From NCBI GenBank assembly GCA_036562565.1, contig DATCJY010000059.1, forward strand, positions 62,001-126,000: 64,000 nt of DNA. Reading direction: 5' to 3'. A program made the position numbers and the translations under genes. The notes under the pieces were generated by a model that saw nothing but the letters and a program-made list of their open reading frames with translations, did no database searches and was not told where the DNA came from. Source of the DNA: DATCJY01 sp036562565 (GTDB taxonomy: Bacteria > Bacteroidota > Bacteroidia > Flavobacteriales_D > Sanyastnellaceae). This document shows, one piece after another, positions 1 through 9,238 of this stretch (positions are counted from its first letter, which is position 1; each line of letters starts with the position of its first letter).

Positions 1-409
1 CCAAGGCAAAACATTCTCCCATAAAATCATCAAGCATTAGTTCATCACAAAATAACCTCCGCGCCCCTGCTCTACAATCTTTTGGAAAGGGACCAGTGGG
101 TGAAGCTGGACCATAGGCAAGGCTTTGAACAATCCCCTATCCATAACTTCCGTTTATTTCCGTCTTGAAACTCAGTCAATTTGTCGGCATTATATATATG
201 TTTGTAGCACATTTTAGCACTCTTGTCTTCTCCTCCGCCCTATAAGACAATACCGAACGGTGCTAAGCTGAAAATGAAAACAATTGAAGTCATATATCAA
301 TGTGACCGTAGCCGTCCTAGACCGCTGCAGGAGCATTGAGCCGACTCACTTGCTTAAACATTTATTGTTCAACCTAATTCATCTACCCGTGAGAAGAACT
401 TTACTCTCT
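1..409. other. Intergenic region upstream of giant adhesin
   Basis: No supportable gene is seen here. A -7 type element TATGTTTG lies at 197-204 and could start transcription near 210. That would give the adhesin gene a leader of about 200 nt if translation begins at the ATG at 410. A TTG at 284 is in frame with the adhesin but gives an implausibly long N-terminal extension before the signal peptide. Confidence 0.4.
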
Positions 410-3400
410 ATGGCTTTATGCCGCATTCCCCTTGTTCAGATGTGTTTACTGTGTGCGTTTGTGCTTTGCATTGGCGTTGGGGCACAGGCGCAGTCCGGAC
501 CTGTCTTTGTACAGCACCCGACCGTGACCGTTAATTGTGGTGAACCCGTGCCGGACCTTCCGGCTTGCGAGGCTACCAGTCCTGACTGTCCCGGACCTGT
601 ATCCATCACCTCATTCGAGAGCGAAACAGGTGCGTTGGAAAATCACTGCACCGTCTCGCCATCCAAGCTGGGCAACTCTGTGGCGTGGGCTTTTTGGCTC
701 TCGTTAGAGAACATGCCCGTGGAGCGTTGGAAGTTTGACGGCCCGGCCTATTTCGAAAAATATGCCGATGGCACCGCGCACCTCTGGGGCACGATTGTAA
801 ACTACCAGAACTCCTCTTATAAGTTTGAGGTGAGCCTGTGGTTCCATAACCGCAGAAACTGGGAAGAGTGGTCAGCTCTTGGTCGTGGCTACCGCAACGA
901 TAGCGGTCTAGCCGGTGACAACTATGTGGATTGGGATTATTATGAACTCATGGGCGAGTTCTCCACCTTCATCGGTATCGATGGCTTAGCGGGTGACCAC
1001 CTGGACATCACTCCTTTCCCTACCTCCATGTATTATGGGTTCCAAAGTGGTATTGGTGCTAACAACAAAAACGACAAAGCCGGGTTTGGCGGTGCATTTG
1101 GCTATACCGGAATGGTGAAGGGTGAGCACTGCGGTGCCGGTGTTGGTCACCTCAGCGTGGACACCAATTGCGATGACGGCAATGCTGGCTGCGCTGCCAC
1201 TACCTACACACGCATCTGCAGAGCTGAAGATACCTGTGGAAACGTGGCCTTTCACACCTATAGTGTTAATGTAGTAGACAACGAAGCCCCAACTTTGCTT
1301 CCTTACGATGCAGTGATTGAAGTGGAATGCGGTCAGCATTACAACAACTTTATCAGTGCTACCGATAATTGTTCTGAAGTGGTAATCACCTATACCCATC
1401 AGTACCTCACTCCGGGATGTAATGGTGAAATATCGCGTACCTACACCGTAGCCGATGCTTGCGGCAACGCCATCACGGCTACACAAACCATTCACCTCTT
1501 TGGTGATGCGGAACCAATCTTTACCGTATTTCCTGAAGATACGCAAATGAGCTGCAGCAACCTTGCTGAAATGAATGTCGCTGACATCCAGTGGGAAGGT
1601 CCATGCATGATTTATAACCTAACCTATACCGATGCTCAAATTGAAGGTAATTGTCCCGGTAACTACACCATTGTGCGCACCTATACGCTCACCGATGACT
1701 GCGGCAACCAAATCACCCGCGATTGGACAGTCGTTGTTTATGACAATGAAGCTCCGGTATTGCAAGGTGTTCCTGCGAGTGTAACCATCAATTGCGGTGA
1801 ATACATTGAGGAAGTGAATGTGACAGCACAAGACAATTGCGATACAGCATTTCTCACTGTACACATGAGTGCCACTACCGAATACCTTGACTGTGGTTAC
1901 AACTTTATCCGCACATGGACAGCTGTGGACGGATGTGGCAACGTGGCAGAGGCTAGCCAAGTCATTACACTTATCGACCAACAGCCACCGGTATTTACTT
2001 ATGTGCCTGCCGATGTGAACCTCGCATGTGCCAACGGTATGGAATACGATGAAAATGAAATGGCCATTGCAGAAGACGATTGCGTTGGTGTGACGGTAGT
2101 GTTTGAAGACTTCCCGTTGGAAGGCAACTGCGGAACAGGATTTACGCGCGTATTCACTGCTATCGACCTTTGTGGTAATACAGCTACGGCAACACAAACC
2201 GTGTCATTTATCGACACCACTGCACCGGTGTTTGCAGAATATCCTTCACTCATCGAACTTAGCTGCAATGAACAAGCCAATCTACCGGAGCCGGTGGTGA
2301 CCGATGAGTGCTCAACTGTAAGCCTGTCCTATACAGATGAGCCTATGCTAGATTGCACTGGAGGATTCGTTCGCACCTATACAGCAACAGATGGTTGCGG
2401 CAATAGCAGCAACTTGCAGGTAGAAGTGCGTTACATAGACAATACACCTCCTGTAGTAACCTCCTTCCCTGAAGACATTACCTTACAATGCAACGAAGCG
2501 TTGCCAACCGATGCTCCTGGGTTGAATTATTTTGATGCATGCAGTGATGTTACTGTGACCTTTGATGACGTTGTGTCACCGACAGACAATTGCATCAATA
2601 CCTATAACATTACCCGCACATATACCCTCACCGATGCTTGCGGCAACAGCACGGAGGTGATATGGAATATCCACGTAACAGATACCATCGCACCACAATT
2701 GCACGGTGTACCTGCCGACATCACACTCAACTGTGGCGAGGAGCTTCCTGCATACAACATCACTGCTACGGATAATTGCAGCGGTGATGTTCTCATTTAC
2801 CAATACGACCAGCAAATAGCAACCGACTGCGGTTATCAATTGCACAGAATGTGGGTAGCGACAGATGCTTGCAACAACTCATCCAGCGCTGTACAAATAA
2901 TAACCTTTATCGACAACCAAGCACCGCAGTTCAGCTTCATTCCGCAGGACACTACCATTGTTTGTGACGGAACATTTGACCTCAGCAGCATTCTTGCCCC
3001 CGAGGTATTTGACGATTGCGGAGAAGCAGTGCTCAACATTATTTACTCTGACAATACCGGCACCTGCAATGACCCGATTACCATCACCTACCTGGCCACC
3101 GACAATTGCGGGAACTTAAATGACCGAAGAATATTCGTTACCATTGAGGATAACGAAGCTCCGGTATTCACCTTCGTTCCTGAAAATACAACCATCAACT
3201 GCGGTGAGGATTTCGATTTACCGCATGCCCAAGCAACAGACAATTGTTCAGATGTAACCATTGTATATGAAGATGCTATGCTCAGTGGTTGTGGCGGAGG
3301 TTATATTCGAACCTACACCGCTACCGATGCATGCGGTAATGAAGCAACAGCATCCGTAACAGTTACCATCATTGACAACGAAGCTCCGGTAGTAGTATCA

Positions 3401-6400
3401 GCTCCAATAGATGTAACAGTGGATTGCAACAACATCCCCACCCCTGAGGAATCTGGATTAGAGTACTACGACTTGTGTGGATCCGTTACGGTGGGCTACA
3501 ATGAGAACATCATTCTCTCAGATGTTTGTCCTAACAACTACACCATCATTCGCGAATACACTTTGACCGATGATTGCGGCAACAGCACGGTTGTCACATG
3601 GACCATCAATGTACAAGACAACCTCGCGCCTGTATTATCAGGAGTACCGGCTGATATCACGCTGAACTGTGGTGATGAGGTTGCTGAAGTAAATGTAACT
3701 GCGCAAGACAATTGCGATGGTCCTGTATTGGTAAATCTATCCGCCACTACGGAATTCAACGAATGTGGATATGACTTCATTCGTACATGGACAGCCGAGG
3801 ATGCTTGTGGCAATGTTGCGAGCGCTTCACAAACCGTTACCTTGATTGACCTTGTTCCGCCAGTATTCACATTCGTTCCAGAAGATTTAGAAATCAGTTG
3901 TTCCGAAGGCTCCTCACTTGATGATTTGGAATTAGCAACCGCAACGGATGATTGCATGGGGGTAATTGTCACATACGAAGACACTCCCAACTCATCCGAT
4001 TGTGTAAGCGGCATCACCAGAACATTTACTGCTATTGATGCATGTGGCAACACGGTTACCACTACCCAGCAGATTACATTCGTAGATAACGAAGCTCCGG
4101 TATTTACTTTCGTTCCTGCAGATATCACAGTCAACTGCGGAGAGGAATATGAACTTCCCAATCCTGTAGCGACAGACAACTGTGGAGCTGTTACCATCAC
4201 ATCCACCGATATTTTTGGTGGTAGTTGTGCAGGTGGTTTCCAACGAGTTTACACTGCTACTGATGCTTGTGGCAACTCCACTACAGCAACAGTAAATGTG
4301 AACATCATCGACAACACTCCTCCTGTTGTGCCGATACTTCCTGTTGATGTTACCGTTTCATGCGACAACATTCCGTCAGGTAACGATTATTATCCGGAGT
4401 ATGAAGGTGAATGCAGTTCAGTCATGTTTGCTACAAGCGAGCAATACATTCCGGGTGACTGCCCTAACAACTTCATCATCCAACGCAAATGGATACTAAC
4501 AGACGTTTGCGGTAACTCAACTACCGTTGTTTGGAACATTAACGTTGTAGATGATGTTGCTCCTGTTTTGCATGGCGTTCCGGCTGATGTAACACTTACC
4601 TGCGGTGACACAGTTGAAGAAGCGAACGTAACCGCTACAGACAATTGCGGTGGCAATGTAGAAATTACATACACTGAGCAAACCGAACAGAATGCGTGCG
4701 GTTACAATATCATCCGCATTTGGACCGCTACTGATGTATGCGGCAATACCTCTGAAGCGACACAAACCATTACCTTCATCGACCAAGTTCCACCGGTATT
4801 CACCTACATTCCTGCGGACATCACGATCTCATGTGGATCGGGCATCTCTATAGATGACCTGGAGCTTGCAGAAGCTACCGATGATTGCATGGATGTGGTA
4901 GTTACGTATCAAGATGAATTCCTTGGCAGTTCATGTGAAGCAGGTATCCTTCGCACATTTACCGCTATGGATGCATGCGGCAACACAGCAACTGCAACAC
5001 AAATGATTACTTACGGTGATAATGAGGCTCCGGTATTTGGCAACTACCTCAGCAACCTTTTTGTGGATTGCAGTCAGCCAGTTCCTGCGTTTGATGTAAT
5101 GGCTACAGACAACTGTACCGAAGAAATCATCTACACCGATGCCGAGTCCATGATTGTACAGGAATGCGGCTATCAACTTCTCCGCACACGTACCGCAACG
5201 GACGCTTGTGGTAACAGTACAACCATTACACAGACCGTGACCGTTGAAGACTTCGCCCCACCAGTCTTCTCTTCTCTTCCTGCCGATATCACCATCAGCT
5301 GTGATGCTGTTGCTCCTGCACCGGAAAACATTACAGCCTATGACCAATGTTCCGGAGAGACGCAAGTGTTCATTACAGAAACTACCTTGAATGGCTCTTG
5401 CCCAAACAACTACACCATCTATCGTGTTTATAGAAGTAGCGATGCTTGTGGCAATGAAGCTGTGCACATTCAAACAATTACAGTGGAAGACAACCAAGGC
5501 CCGACCTTTATCAATTTCGAATATGAAATTGAAGTGGCCTGTGAGTTTTCTAGCCAATCATTTGCAATCGTAGTGGACAACTGCTCCAATCCAACTTTCA
5601 CTTATACCGATGAAGTATTCGGCAGTCCATGCAATGGTGGTATTGTTCGTACTTATGTGGCTACAGATGCTTGCGGTAACCAAACAACCAGACAGCAATT
5701 CATCACCATCATTGACGAGAATGCACCGGTATTTACCAACTTCCCAGAGAATATCACCGTAAGCTGCGATCAAATTCCTTCAATAAGCAGCGCGCTGGTG
5801 ACCTATACTGACAACTGTTCTGCGGTGGATGTGCAATTCACTGAAACGGTCGTTCCTGGTTCATGCCCTAACAATTATACCTTGAACAGAACATGGACCT
5901 TGTATGACGATTGCTTCAACTCTACTTCAAGAACATGGTCTATTCAAGTTACAGACAATGAAGCACCAACTATCCTTGGCGTACCGATGGACAGCTTCAT
6001 TGATTGTACTGAAAGTACTCCTCCTGCGAATGTGATTGCTATCGACAATTGTGGTGAAGAGGTTCCAGTGAGCTTGTTTGCAACTACTGTAGAAGTAGGA
6101 TGTGATCAAGTCTTCACGCGTAGATGGGTGGCTATTGACGGTTGCGGCAATATGAGCCAAGCGCTTTCGAACGTCATCATCACCGATATGTATGCTCCGG
6201 AGCTCAGTGAATATCCGGAAGACATCACGCTACCATGTGGTTCAAGCATTCCTGCGGCACCGATAATTACAGCAATTGATAACTGTGCTGATGAGATTGA
6301 AGTCACCTTCAATGAAGTGATTACGCCCACCAGCAATTGCCAAATAATTACGCGTGAGTGGTGTGCTTCTGACTGTGTAGGCAATGAAGTGTGTCACACA

Positions 6401-6694
6401 CAAGTCATCACCATGGAAGCTGTAGCAGGCATGATTCCGAACACCCTTCATGGTTGGACGGTAAATCCGCAACTTGCAATGGTGGAAGTAACTTCAGAGT
6501 ATGATAACAATTGGGAACTCGTACTCTTCGATATCAATGGTAGAATTGTTGAGCCACTTTACAAAGGATTCATCAGAGGTGGCGAAAAGCGTACTTTCAC
6601 CTTCAATCCAAGAATGTATGAAGACGGTATCTACATCTTGCGTTACAGCAATGGTAAGGATGTGCTCACTCAGAAAATTCTAATTGCAGAATAA
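410..6694 (+). CDS. Giant repetitive secreted adhesin-like protein, T9SS type A
   Basis: A protein of about 2,094 residues, probably exported by Sec and then secreted to the surface by T9SS. The ATG at 410 is chosen because it places a normal signal peptide at the start (hydrophobic core, then GVGAQAQ). A unique N-terminal region of about 250 residues (nt ~500-1200) is rich in aromatic residues and glycine and is not recognised. From nt ~1200 to ~6420 there are 22-23 Ig/HYR-like domains of about 78 residues. Each has a DxCGN motif, a DNxAPV-like junction and a PxDxTxxC strand with paired cysteines. The last ~70 residues are not repeated and resemble a type A sorting domain (LFDINGRIV, DGIYILRY, QKILIAE). 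Known members of such families are adhesins or matrix proteins; adhesion is inferred. A strong terminator follows the stop. Confidence 0.85.
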   Translation: MALCRIPLVQMCLLCAFVLCIGVGAQAQSGPVFVQHPTVTVNCGEPVPDLPACEATSPDCPGPVSITSFESETGALENHCTVSPSKLGNSVAWAFWLSLENMPVERWKFDGPAYFEKYADGTAHLWGTIVNYQNSSYKFEVSLWFHNRRNWEEWSALGRGYRNDSGLAGDNYVDWDYYELMGEFSTFIGIDGLAGDHLDITPFPTSMYYGFQSGIGANNKNDKAGFGGAFGYTGMVKGEHCGAGVGHLSVDTNCDDGNAGCAATTYTRICRAEDTCGNVAFHTYSVNVVDNEAPTLLPYDAVIEVECGQHYNNFISATDNCSEVVITYTHQYLTPGCNGEISRTYTVADACGNAITATQTIHLFGDAEPIFTVFPEDTQMSCSNLAEMNVADIQWEGPCMIYNLTYTDAQIEGNCPGNYTIVRTYTLTDDCGNQITRDWTVVVYDNEAPVLQGVPASVTINCGEYIEEVNVTAQDNCDTAFLTVHMSATTEYLDCGYNFIRTWTAVDGCGNVAEASQVITLIDQQPPVFTYVPADVNLACANGMEYDENEMAIAEDDCVGVTVVFEDFPLEGNCGTGFTRVFTAIDLCGNTATATQTVSFIDTTAPVFAEYPSLIELSCNEQANLPEPVVTDECSTVSLSYTDEPMLDCTGGFVRTYTATDGCGNSSNLQVEVRYIDNTPPVVTSFPEDITLQCNEALPTDAPGLNYFDACSDVTVTFDDVVSPTDNCINTYNITRTYTLTDACGNSTEVIWNIHVTDTIAPQLHGVPADITLNCGEELPAYNITATDNCSGDVLIYQYDQQIATDCGYQLHRMWVATDACNNSSSAVQIITFIDNQAPQFSFIPQDTTIVCDGTFDLSSILAPEVFDDCGEAVLNIIYSDNTGTCNDPITITYLATDNCGNLNDRRIFVTIEDNEAPVFTFVPENTTINCGEDFDLPHAQATDNCSDVTIVYEDAMLSGCGGGYIRTYTATDACGNEATASVTVTIIDNEAPVVVSAPIDVTVDCNNIPTPEESGLEYYDLCGSVTVGYNENIILSDVCPNNYTIIREYTLTDDCGNSTVVTWTINVQDNLAPVLSGVPADITLNCGDEVAEVNVTAQDNCDGPVLVNLSATTEFNECGYDFIRTWTAEDACGNVASASQTVTLIDLVPPVFTFVPEDLEISCSEGSSLDDLELATATDDCMGVIVTYEDTPNSSDCVSGITRTFTAIDACGNTVTTTQQITFVDNEAPVFTFVPADITVNCGEEYELPNPVATDNCGAVTITSTDIFGGSCAGGFQRVYTATDACGNSTTATVNVNIIDNTPPVVPILPVDVTVSCDNIPSGNDYYPEYEGECSSVMFATSEQYIPGDCPNNFIIQRKWILTDVCGNSTTVVWNINVVDDVAPVLHGVPADVTLTCGDTVEEANVTATDNCGGNVEITYTEQTEQNACGYNIIRIWTATDVCGNTSEATQTITFIDQVPPVFTYIPADITISCGSGISIDDLELAEATDDCMDVVVTYQDEFLGSSCEAGILRTFTAMDACGNTATATQMITYGDNEAPVFGNYLSNLFVDCSQPVPAFDVMATDNCTEEIIYTDAESMIVQECGYQLLRTRTATDACGNSTTITQTVTVEDFAPPVFSSLPADITISCDAVAPAPENITAYDQCSGETQVFITETTLNGSCPNNYTIYRVYRSSDACGNEAVHIQTITVEDNQGPTFINFEYEIEVACEFSSQSFAIVVDNCSNPTFTYTDEVFGSPCNGGIVRTYVATDACGNQTTRQQFITIIDENAPVFTNFPENITVSCDQIPSISSALVTYTDNCSAVDVQFTETVVPGSCPNNYTLNRTWTLYDDCFNSTSRTWSIQVTDNEAPTILGVPMDSFIDCTESTPPANVIAIDNCGEEVPVSLFATTVEVGCDQVFTRRWVAIDGCGNMSQALSNVIITDMYAPELSEYPEDITLPCGSSIPAAPIITAIDNCADEIEVTFNEVITPTSNCQIITREWCASDCVGNEVCHTQVITMEAVAGMIPNTLHGWTVNPQLAMVEVTSEYDNNWELVLFDINGRIVEPLYKGFIRGGEKRTFTFNPRMYEDGIYILRYSNGKDVLTQKILIAE
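1652..5870 (+). repeat. Four-domain super-repeat inside adhesin (period ~936 nt)
   Basis: The cysteine of the CPNNYTI-type motif recurs at nt 1652, 2591, 3527, 4460 and 5399, spacings of 939, 936, 933 and 939 nt. It appears once more at 5864, 465 nt later, which is half a period. The GVPADxTLxCG strand follows the same period at 1766, 2705, 3641 and 4574. Each period holds four single domains of about 78 residues. The copies use different synonymous codons, so the array is old or not recently homogenised. Confidence 0.85.
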
Positions 6695-6714
6695 CCTTTC
6701 TCAATCGAACCACA

Positions 6715-6748
6715 CAAAAAAGTCCGCTGAAAAACAGCGGACTTTTTT
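6715..6748 (+). terminator. Rho-independent terminator after adhesin
   Basis: Stem AGTCCGCTG (6721-6729) pairs with CAGCGGACT (6735-6743) around an AAAAA loop. It is flanked by an A run and a T run, so it can act in both directions between the convergent adhesin and Spy-like genes. Confidence 0.9.
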
Positions 6749-6782
6749 ATTTCCACAATAATGCACTGCTCGATATAAAACG

Positions 6783-6813
6783 AACCGGCCGCAAGCGAAG
6801 CTTGCGGCCGGTT
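6783..6813. other. Perfect 14-bp GC-rich hairpin
   Basis: AACCGGCCGCAAGC (6783-6796) is followed by the loop GAA and the exact reverse complement (6800-6813). It has no T run on either side, so it is not a standard terminator. It lies about 35 nt after the adhesin terminator and 28 nt past the stop of the convergent Spy-like gene. Confidence 0.7.
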
Positions 6814-6840
6814 GCATATATACACACTACCTAGGTGTTC

Positions 6841-7425
6841 CTATTTCTTTGGAGGTGATGGTGGGCTTGGTGGTGTGGTTGGAGCCGGAGATAATGGAGT
6901 TGTTGGAGGTGATGGTGGACCTGAAGGTACATACTTATGAGGCTTTGGCCCCTTATCACCCTTGCCACCTTTATGGCCTTTTCCTTTCAAAGCAATCAAC
7001 ATCTCTCTTTGGAACTGACGCTCTGCAGATGAAAGCTGTACCGATTTCTCAACCCCTAATACCGGCAACAAATCCTTGAATAGTTTCAGTTCGATATCCG
7101 CTTCCTCTTTTTTCTTCATGGCTATTTCTTCCATTGCAGCAATAGCTTCCTTTTCTGATTTGGCGGCACCTGCCAATGCGACTTGCTTCTCGCGCATCAC
7201 TTGACGCAACTCATCTTTCTTCTTTTCTGCAGCATTATAGATAGGCCAGAACATCTCGGCTTCACTCACTGAAAGCTCCAAGTAGTCTGTGAGATATGCT
7301 CTCTTGAGTGCTTCAATCTTTTCCCTTTTTCTACCGTCCTCAATCCCTACAGGGGGTTGGGCACTTGCTCCTACCAATCCGCTGAATAGGAAAGTCGCCA
7401 ATAACAATTTTGCTTTGTTCATCAT
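6841..7425 (-). CDS. Spy/CpxP-like periplasmic protein with proline-rich tail
   Basis: A 194-residue protein with a signal peptide (residues 1-22, ending ASAQ). The helical, charged middle carries the pattern typical of Bacteroidota Spy-like proteins: LTDYLELSVSEAEMFWPIYN followed by Lys/Glu-rich helices. Spy and CpxP proteins act as periplasmic chaperones or stress sensors in other bacteria. The last ~45 residues are low complexity: a Gly/Lys/His stretch, then Pro/Ser/Thr repeats, which is unusual for the family and could contact the cell wall. It is the third gene of a minus-strand unit, 14 nt after the anti-sigma-like gene, so it is a likely target or modulator of that sigma factor. Function is inferred from family resemblance and context. 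Confidence 0.7.
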   Translation of the reverse strand: MMNKAKLLLATFLFSGLVGASAQPPVGIEDGRKREKIEALKRAYLTDYLELSVSEAEMFWPIYNAAEKKKDELRQVMREKQVALAGAAKSEKEAIAAMEEIAMKKKEEADIELKLFKDLLPVLGVEKSVQLSSAERQFQREMLIALKGKGHKGGKGDKGPKPHKYVPSGPPSPPTTPLSPAPTTPPSPPSPPKK

Positions 7426-7439
7426 AGTCTTTTTTTTAA

Positions 7440-8066
7440 TTATTCAAATAAGAATTCTGAAGCCTCATCCAAGAGATAGTCATAAACATCTTCTTCGGTG
7501 AGCTCTTCATTCATTAGAGCATCTTCAATGGGTGAAGGTTTAATGTCATCTGAAAATTTTTCTTCTTCTACTAGTTGTTCCACCACTTCAACTTGCGTTA
7601 AACCAAGATCTGAATATTCCACAGCATTCAATTCTTCCATGAACAAATACTCCAATTCTTCATCCGTAAGTGCGCTGATAAACTCATCCATCTCTAGGTC
7701 TGTTTGTGCAATAGCCAGCTCAAACGCTGAAGGCTGAACTGTAGTAGCTTTTTTCGGTAAGTACACCACCACTGCCCATAGTACAGATGCCGCAACAGCC
7801 CATCCTATCCACCTTCCGGAAAAATGTCTCTTCTTGGCAACAGGTTGTGATACGTGACCTAACACTGCCTGCTCCAATTGATTGAAATAATTATCCGGCA
7901 CTTTAAAATCTTCAATAGTTGTAGGAAGCACAACATCCTTCTTAGCTGTATTTCCTTCCTCCTTTATGCGCTCCTGTATGCGTTGTGATAGGCTTTCAAA
8001 GTATCCAGCAGGAACTTTGAACTCCTGCTTGCCGGATGGATGCGGTATGTTATGTCGGGTATTCAT
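7440..8066 (-). CDS. Anti-sigma-factor-like single-pass membrane protein
   Basis: A 208-residue protein. The cytoplasmic N-terminal half has a duplicated motif, FKVPAGYF (16-23) and FKVPDNYF (54-61), each followed by an amphipathic helix. One transmembrane helix lies at about 86-104. The exported C-terminal part is strongly acidic with several FxxxLTDEELEYLF-like helices. Its ATG overlaps the stop of the sigma gene by 4 nt (ATGA), which implies translational coupling and fits an anti-sigma factor. I do not see a classical zinc-binding HxxxCxxC anti-sigma motif, so the role rests on context and topology. Confidence 0.6.
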   Translation of the reverse strand: MNTRHNIPHPSGKQEFKVPAGYFESLSQRIQERIKEEGNTAKKDVVLPTTIEDFKVPDNYFNQLEQAVLGHVSQPVAKKRHFSGRWIGWAVAASVLWAVVVYLPKKATTVQPSAFELAIAQTDLEMDEFISALTDEELEYLFMEELNAVEYSDLGLTQVEVVEQLVEEEKFSDDIKPSPIEDALMNEELTEEDVYDYLLDEASEFLFE

Positions 8067-8614
8067 GACAGTTTCACATTAGCCAGTTGTTCTTCAATTT
8101 TCTTCACGGCATGATGGTAGCTTGCTTTGAGAGCTCCCACACTGGTGCCGGTTATATCTGCTATTTCATCGTATTTCTTGTCTTCAAAATATTTCAAAAC
8201 AAAGACTGCTTTCTGCTTTTCAGGCAATGAAGCGACCGCAACGTGCAATCTGCTTGCCAACTCATCACCGTTAAAGAGTTCGTCTTCCTGCAACACCGAT
8301 TGCAATTTTTGATGCACCTCCGTCAACGGCACATTCATAATTCTGTTCTTCTTGCTAAGAAACTGAAGGCATTCATTGTGTGCAATGCGATAAAGCCATG
8401 TGCTCAATTTGGACTCACCACGATAGAATGACAACCCTTTCCAGGCATTGATAAAAGTTGTCTGCGTAACATCATCAGCATCTTCATGATTCAGCAGCAT
8501 TCTGCGCACGTGGTAATAGATAGGTTCACGGTACTCACGCAGCAGTAAGCGCAAGGCCTCGTCACGCGAGTTTTCATCTCTAAATTTTTCGAGTATTTCT
8601 TTATCGCTTATCAA
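8063..8614 (-). CDS. ECF-type RNA polymerase sigma factor
   Basis: A 183-residue sigma-70 family protein of the extracytoplasmic-function group. Region 2 is seen around DADDVTQTTFINAWKG and STWLYRIAHNECLQFL. Region 4 has LPEKQKAVFVLKYFEDKKY, then a helix-turn-helix ending SVGALKASYHHAVKKI. The start appears to be TTG (8612-8614), since no ATG or GTG lies ahead of region 2 in frame. It is first in a three-gene unit with the anti-sigma-like and Spy-like genes and probably directs an envelope-stress response. The promoter was not identified. Confidence 0.88.
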   Translation of the reverse strand: MISDKEILEKFRDENSRDEALRLLLREYREPIYYHVRRMLLNHEDADDVTQTTFINAWKGLSFYRGESKLSTWLYRIAHNECLQFLSKKNRIMNVPLTEVHQKLQSVLQEDELFNGDELASRLHVAVASLPEKQKAVFVLKYFEDKKYDEIADITGTSVGALKASYHHAVKKIEEQLANVKLS

Positions 8615-8765
8615 TGTAGTTATCTGCAGAGTGACGAGTTAGATGAATAAAAATCGGAAAGGTTTAACGCACCATCCAATTTATTTTCACCAGAGGCGAA
8701 CATCATGCCATACCCGAATGTAACAGAAACAACAATAAGGCCGCAGGGCCTACACAATGGCGCGT

Positions 8766-8773
8766 TACTTTTG
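8766..8773 (+). promoter_or_regulatory. -7 promoter element of rnpB
   Basis: TACTTTTG matches the Bacteroidota -7 consensus TAnnTTTG and ends 7 nt before the first base of the RNase P RNA P1 stem, the expected distance to the transcription start. No clear -33 TTTG is visible. Confidence 0.6.
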
Positions 8774-8780
8774 CACACTG

Positions 8781-9162
8781 AAAAGCAATACCGGTTCATC
8801 GCTCAGCTGCAACGATGCTGAGAGGAAAGTCCGGGCTGCATAGGGTGCCGCACCTCGTGAAAAGCGAGGGCCACAAGTGGGTGACTGCTTGCGGACAGAT
8901 AGTGCTACAGAAACTTAAACTACCTCAGGGCAACCTGGGGAAAAGGTGAAAAGGTGAGGTAAGAGCTTACCGGTATTGCGGGTAACTGCAATAGCCTTGG
9001 AAAACCTTGCGGGCAGTAAGACCATGTAAACCGGGGGTACAATGAGTGTTTCACTCCTTGTCGAAGGGTGACCCGTCCGGTCCCGGAGGGTAGGTCGCAT
9101 AGATAAATGATGAACACCGGGCGCAAGCCCGGGACAAAACTCGGCTTATAGGTATTGCTTTT
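8781..9162 (+). ncRNA. rnpB: RNase P RNA (M1 RNA homologue)
   Basis: The catalytic RNA of ribonuclease P, which matures tRNA 5' ends. The conserved core GAGGAAAGTCCGGGCT is present near 8820, the ACAGAAA segment near 8905, and the 3' CGGCTTATAG segment near 9142. The ends pair as helix P1: AAAAGCAATACC (8781-8792) with GGTATTGCTTTT (9151-9162), which sets the boundaries. Its length of about 382 nt fits the bacterial type A class. Confidence 0.95.
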
Positions 9163-9187
9163 CTTTTTTCTTTCGATTATTAAAACA

Positions 9188-9219
9188 ATAAAGGCTGCAC
9201 TATAAAGTGCAGCCTTTAT
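9188..9219. terminator. Bidirectional terminator, rnpB / DUF4139 gene
   Basis: ATAAAGGCTGCACT (9188-9201), loop ATAA, and its exact complement (9206-9219) form a 14-bp stem between the convergent rnpB and the minus-strand gene ending at 9239. Confidence 0.85.
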
Positions 9220-9238
9220 TCATTCATATCATCACGGA

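Noticed and set aside
284..409. TTG start for the adhesin at 284
   Set aside because: It would put 42 unusual residues ahead of a normal signal peptide that begins with an ATG at 410.
1652..5870. Repeat array as CRISPR or DNA satellite
   Set aside because: Repeats are long, codon-diverged and keep one reading frame; they encode protein domains.
986..6472. Many antisense open frames within the adhesin repeats
   Set aside because: They arise from the Asp/Cys/Gly/Asn-rich repeats read in reverse; none has a recognisable domain.
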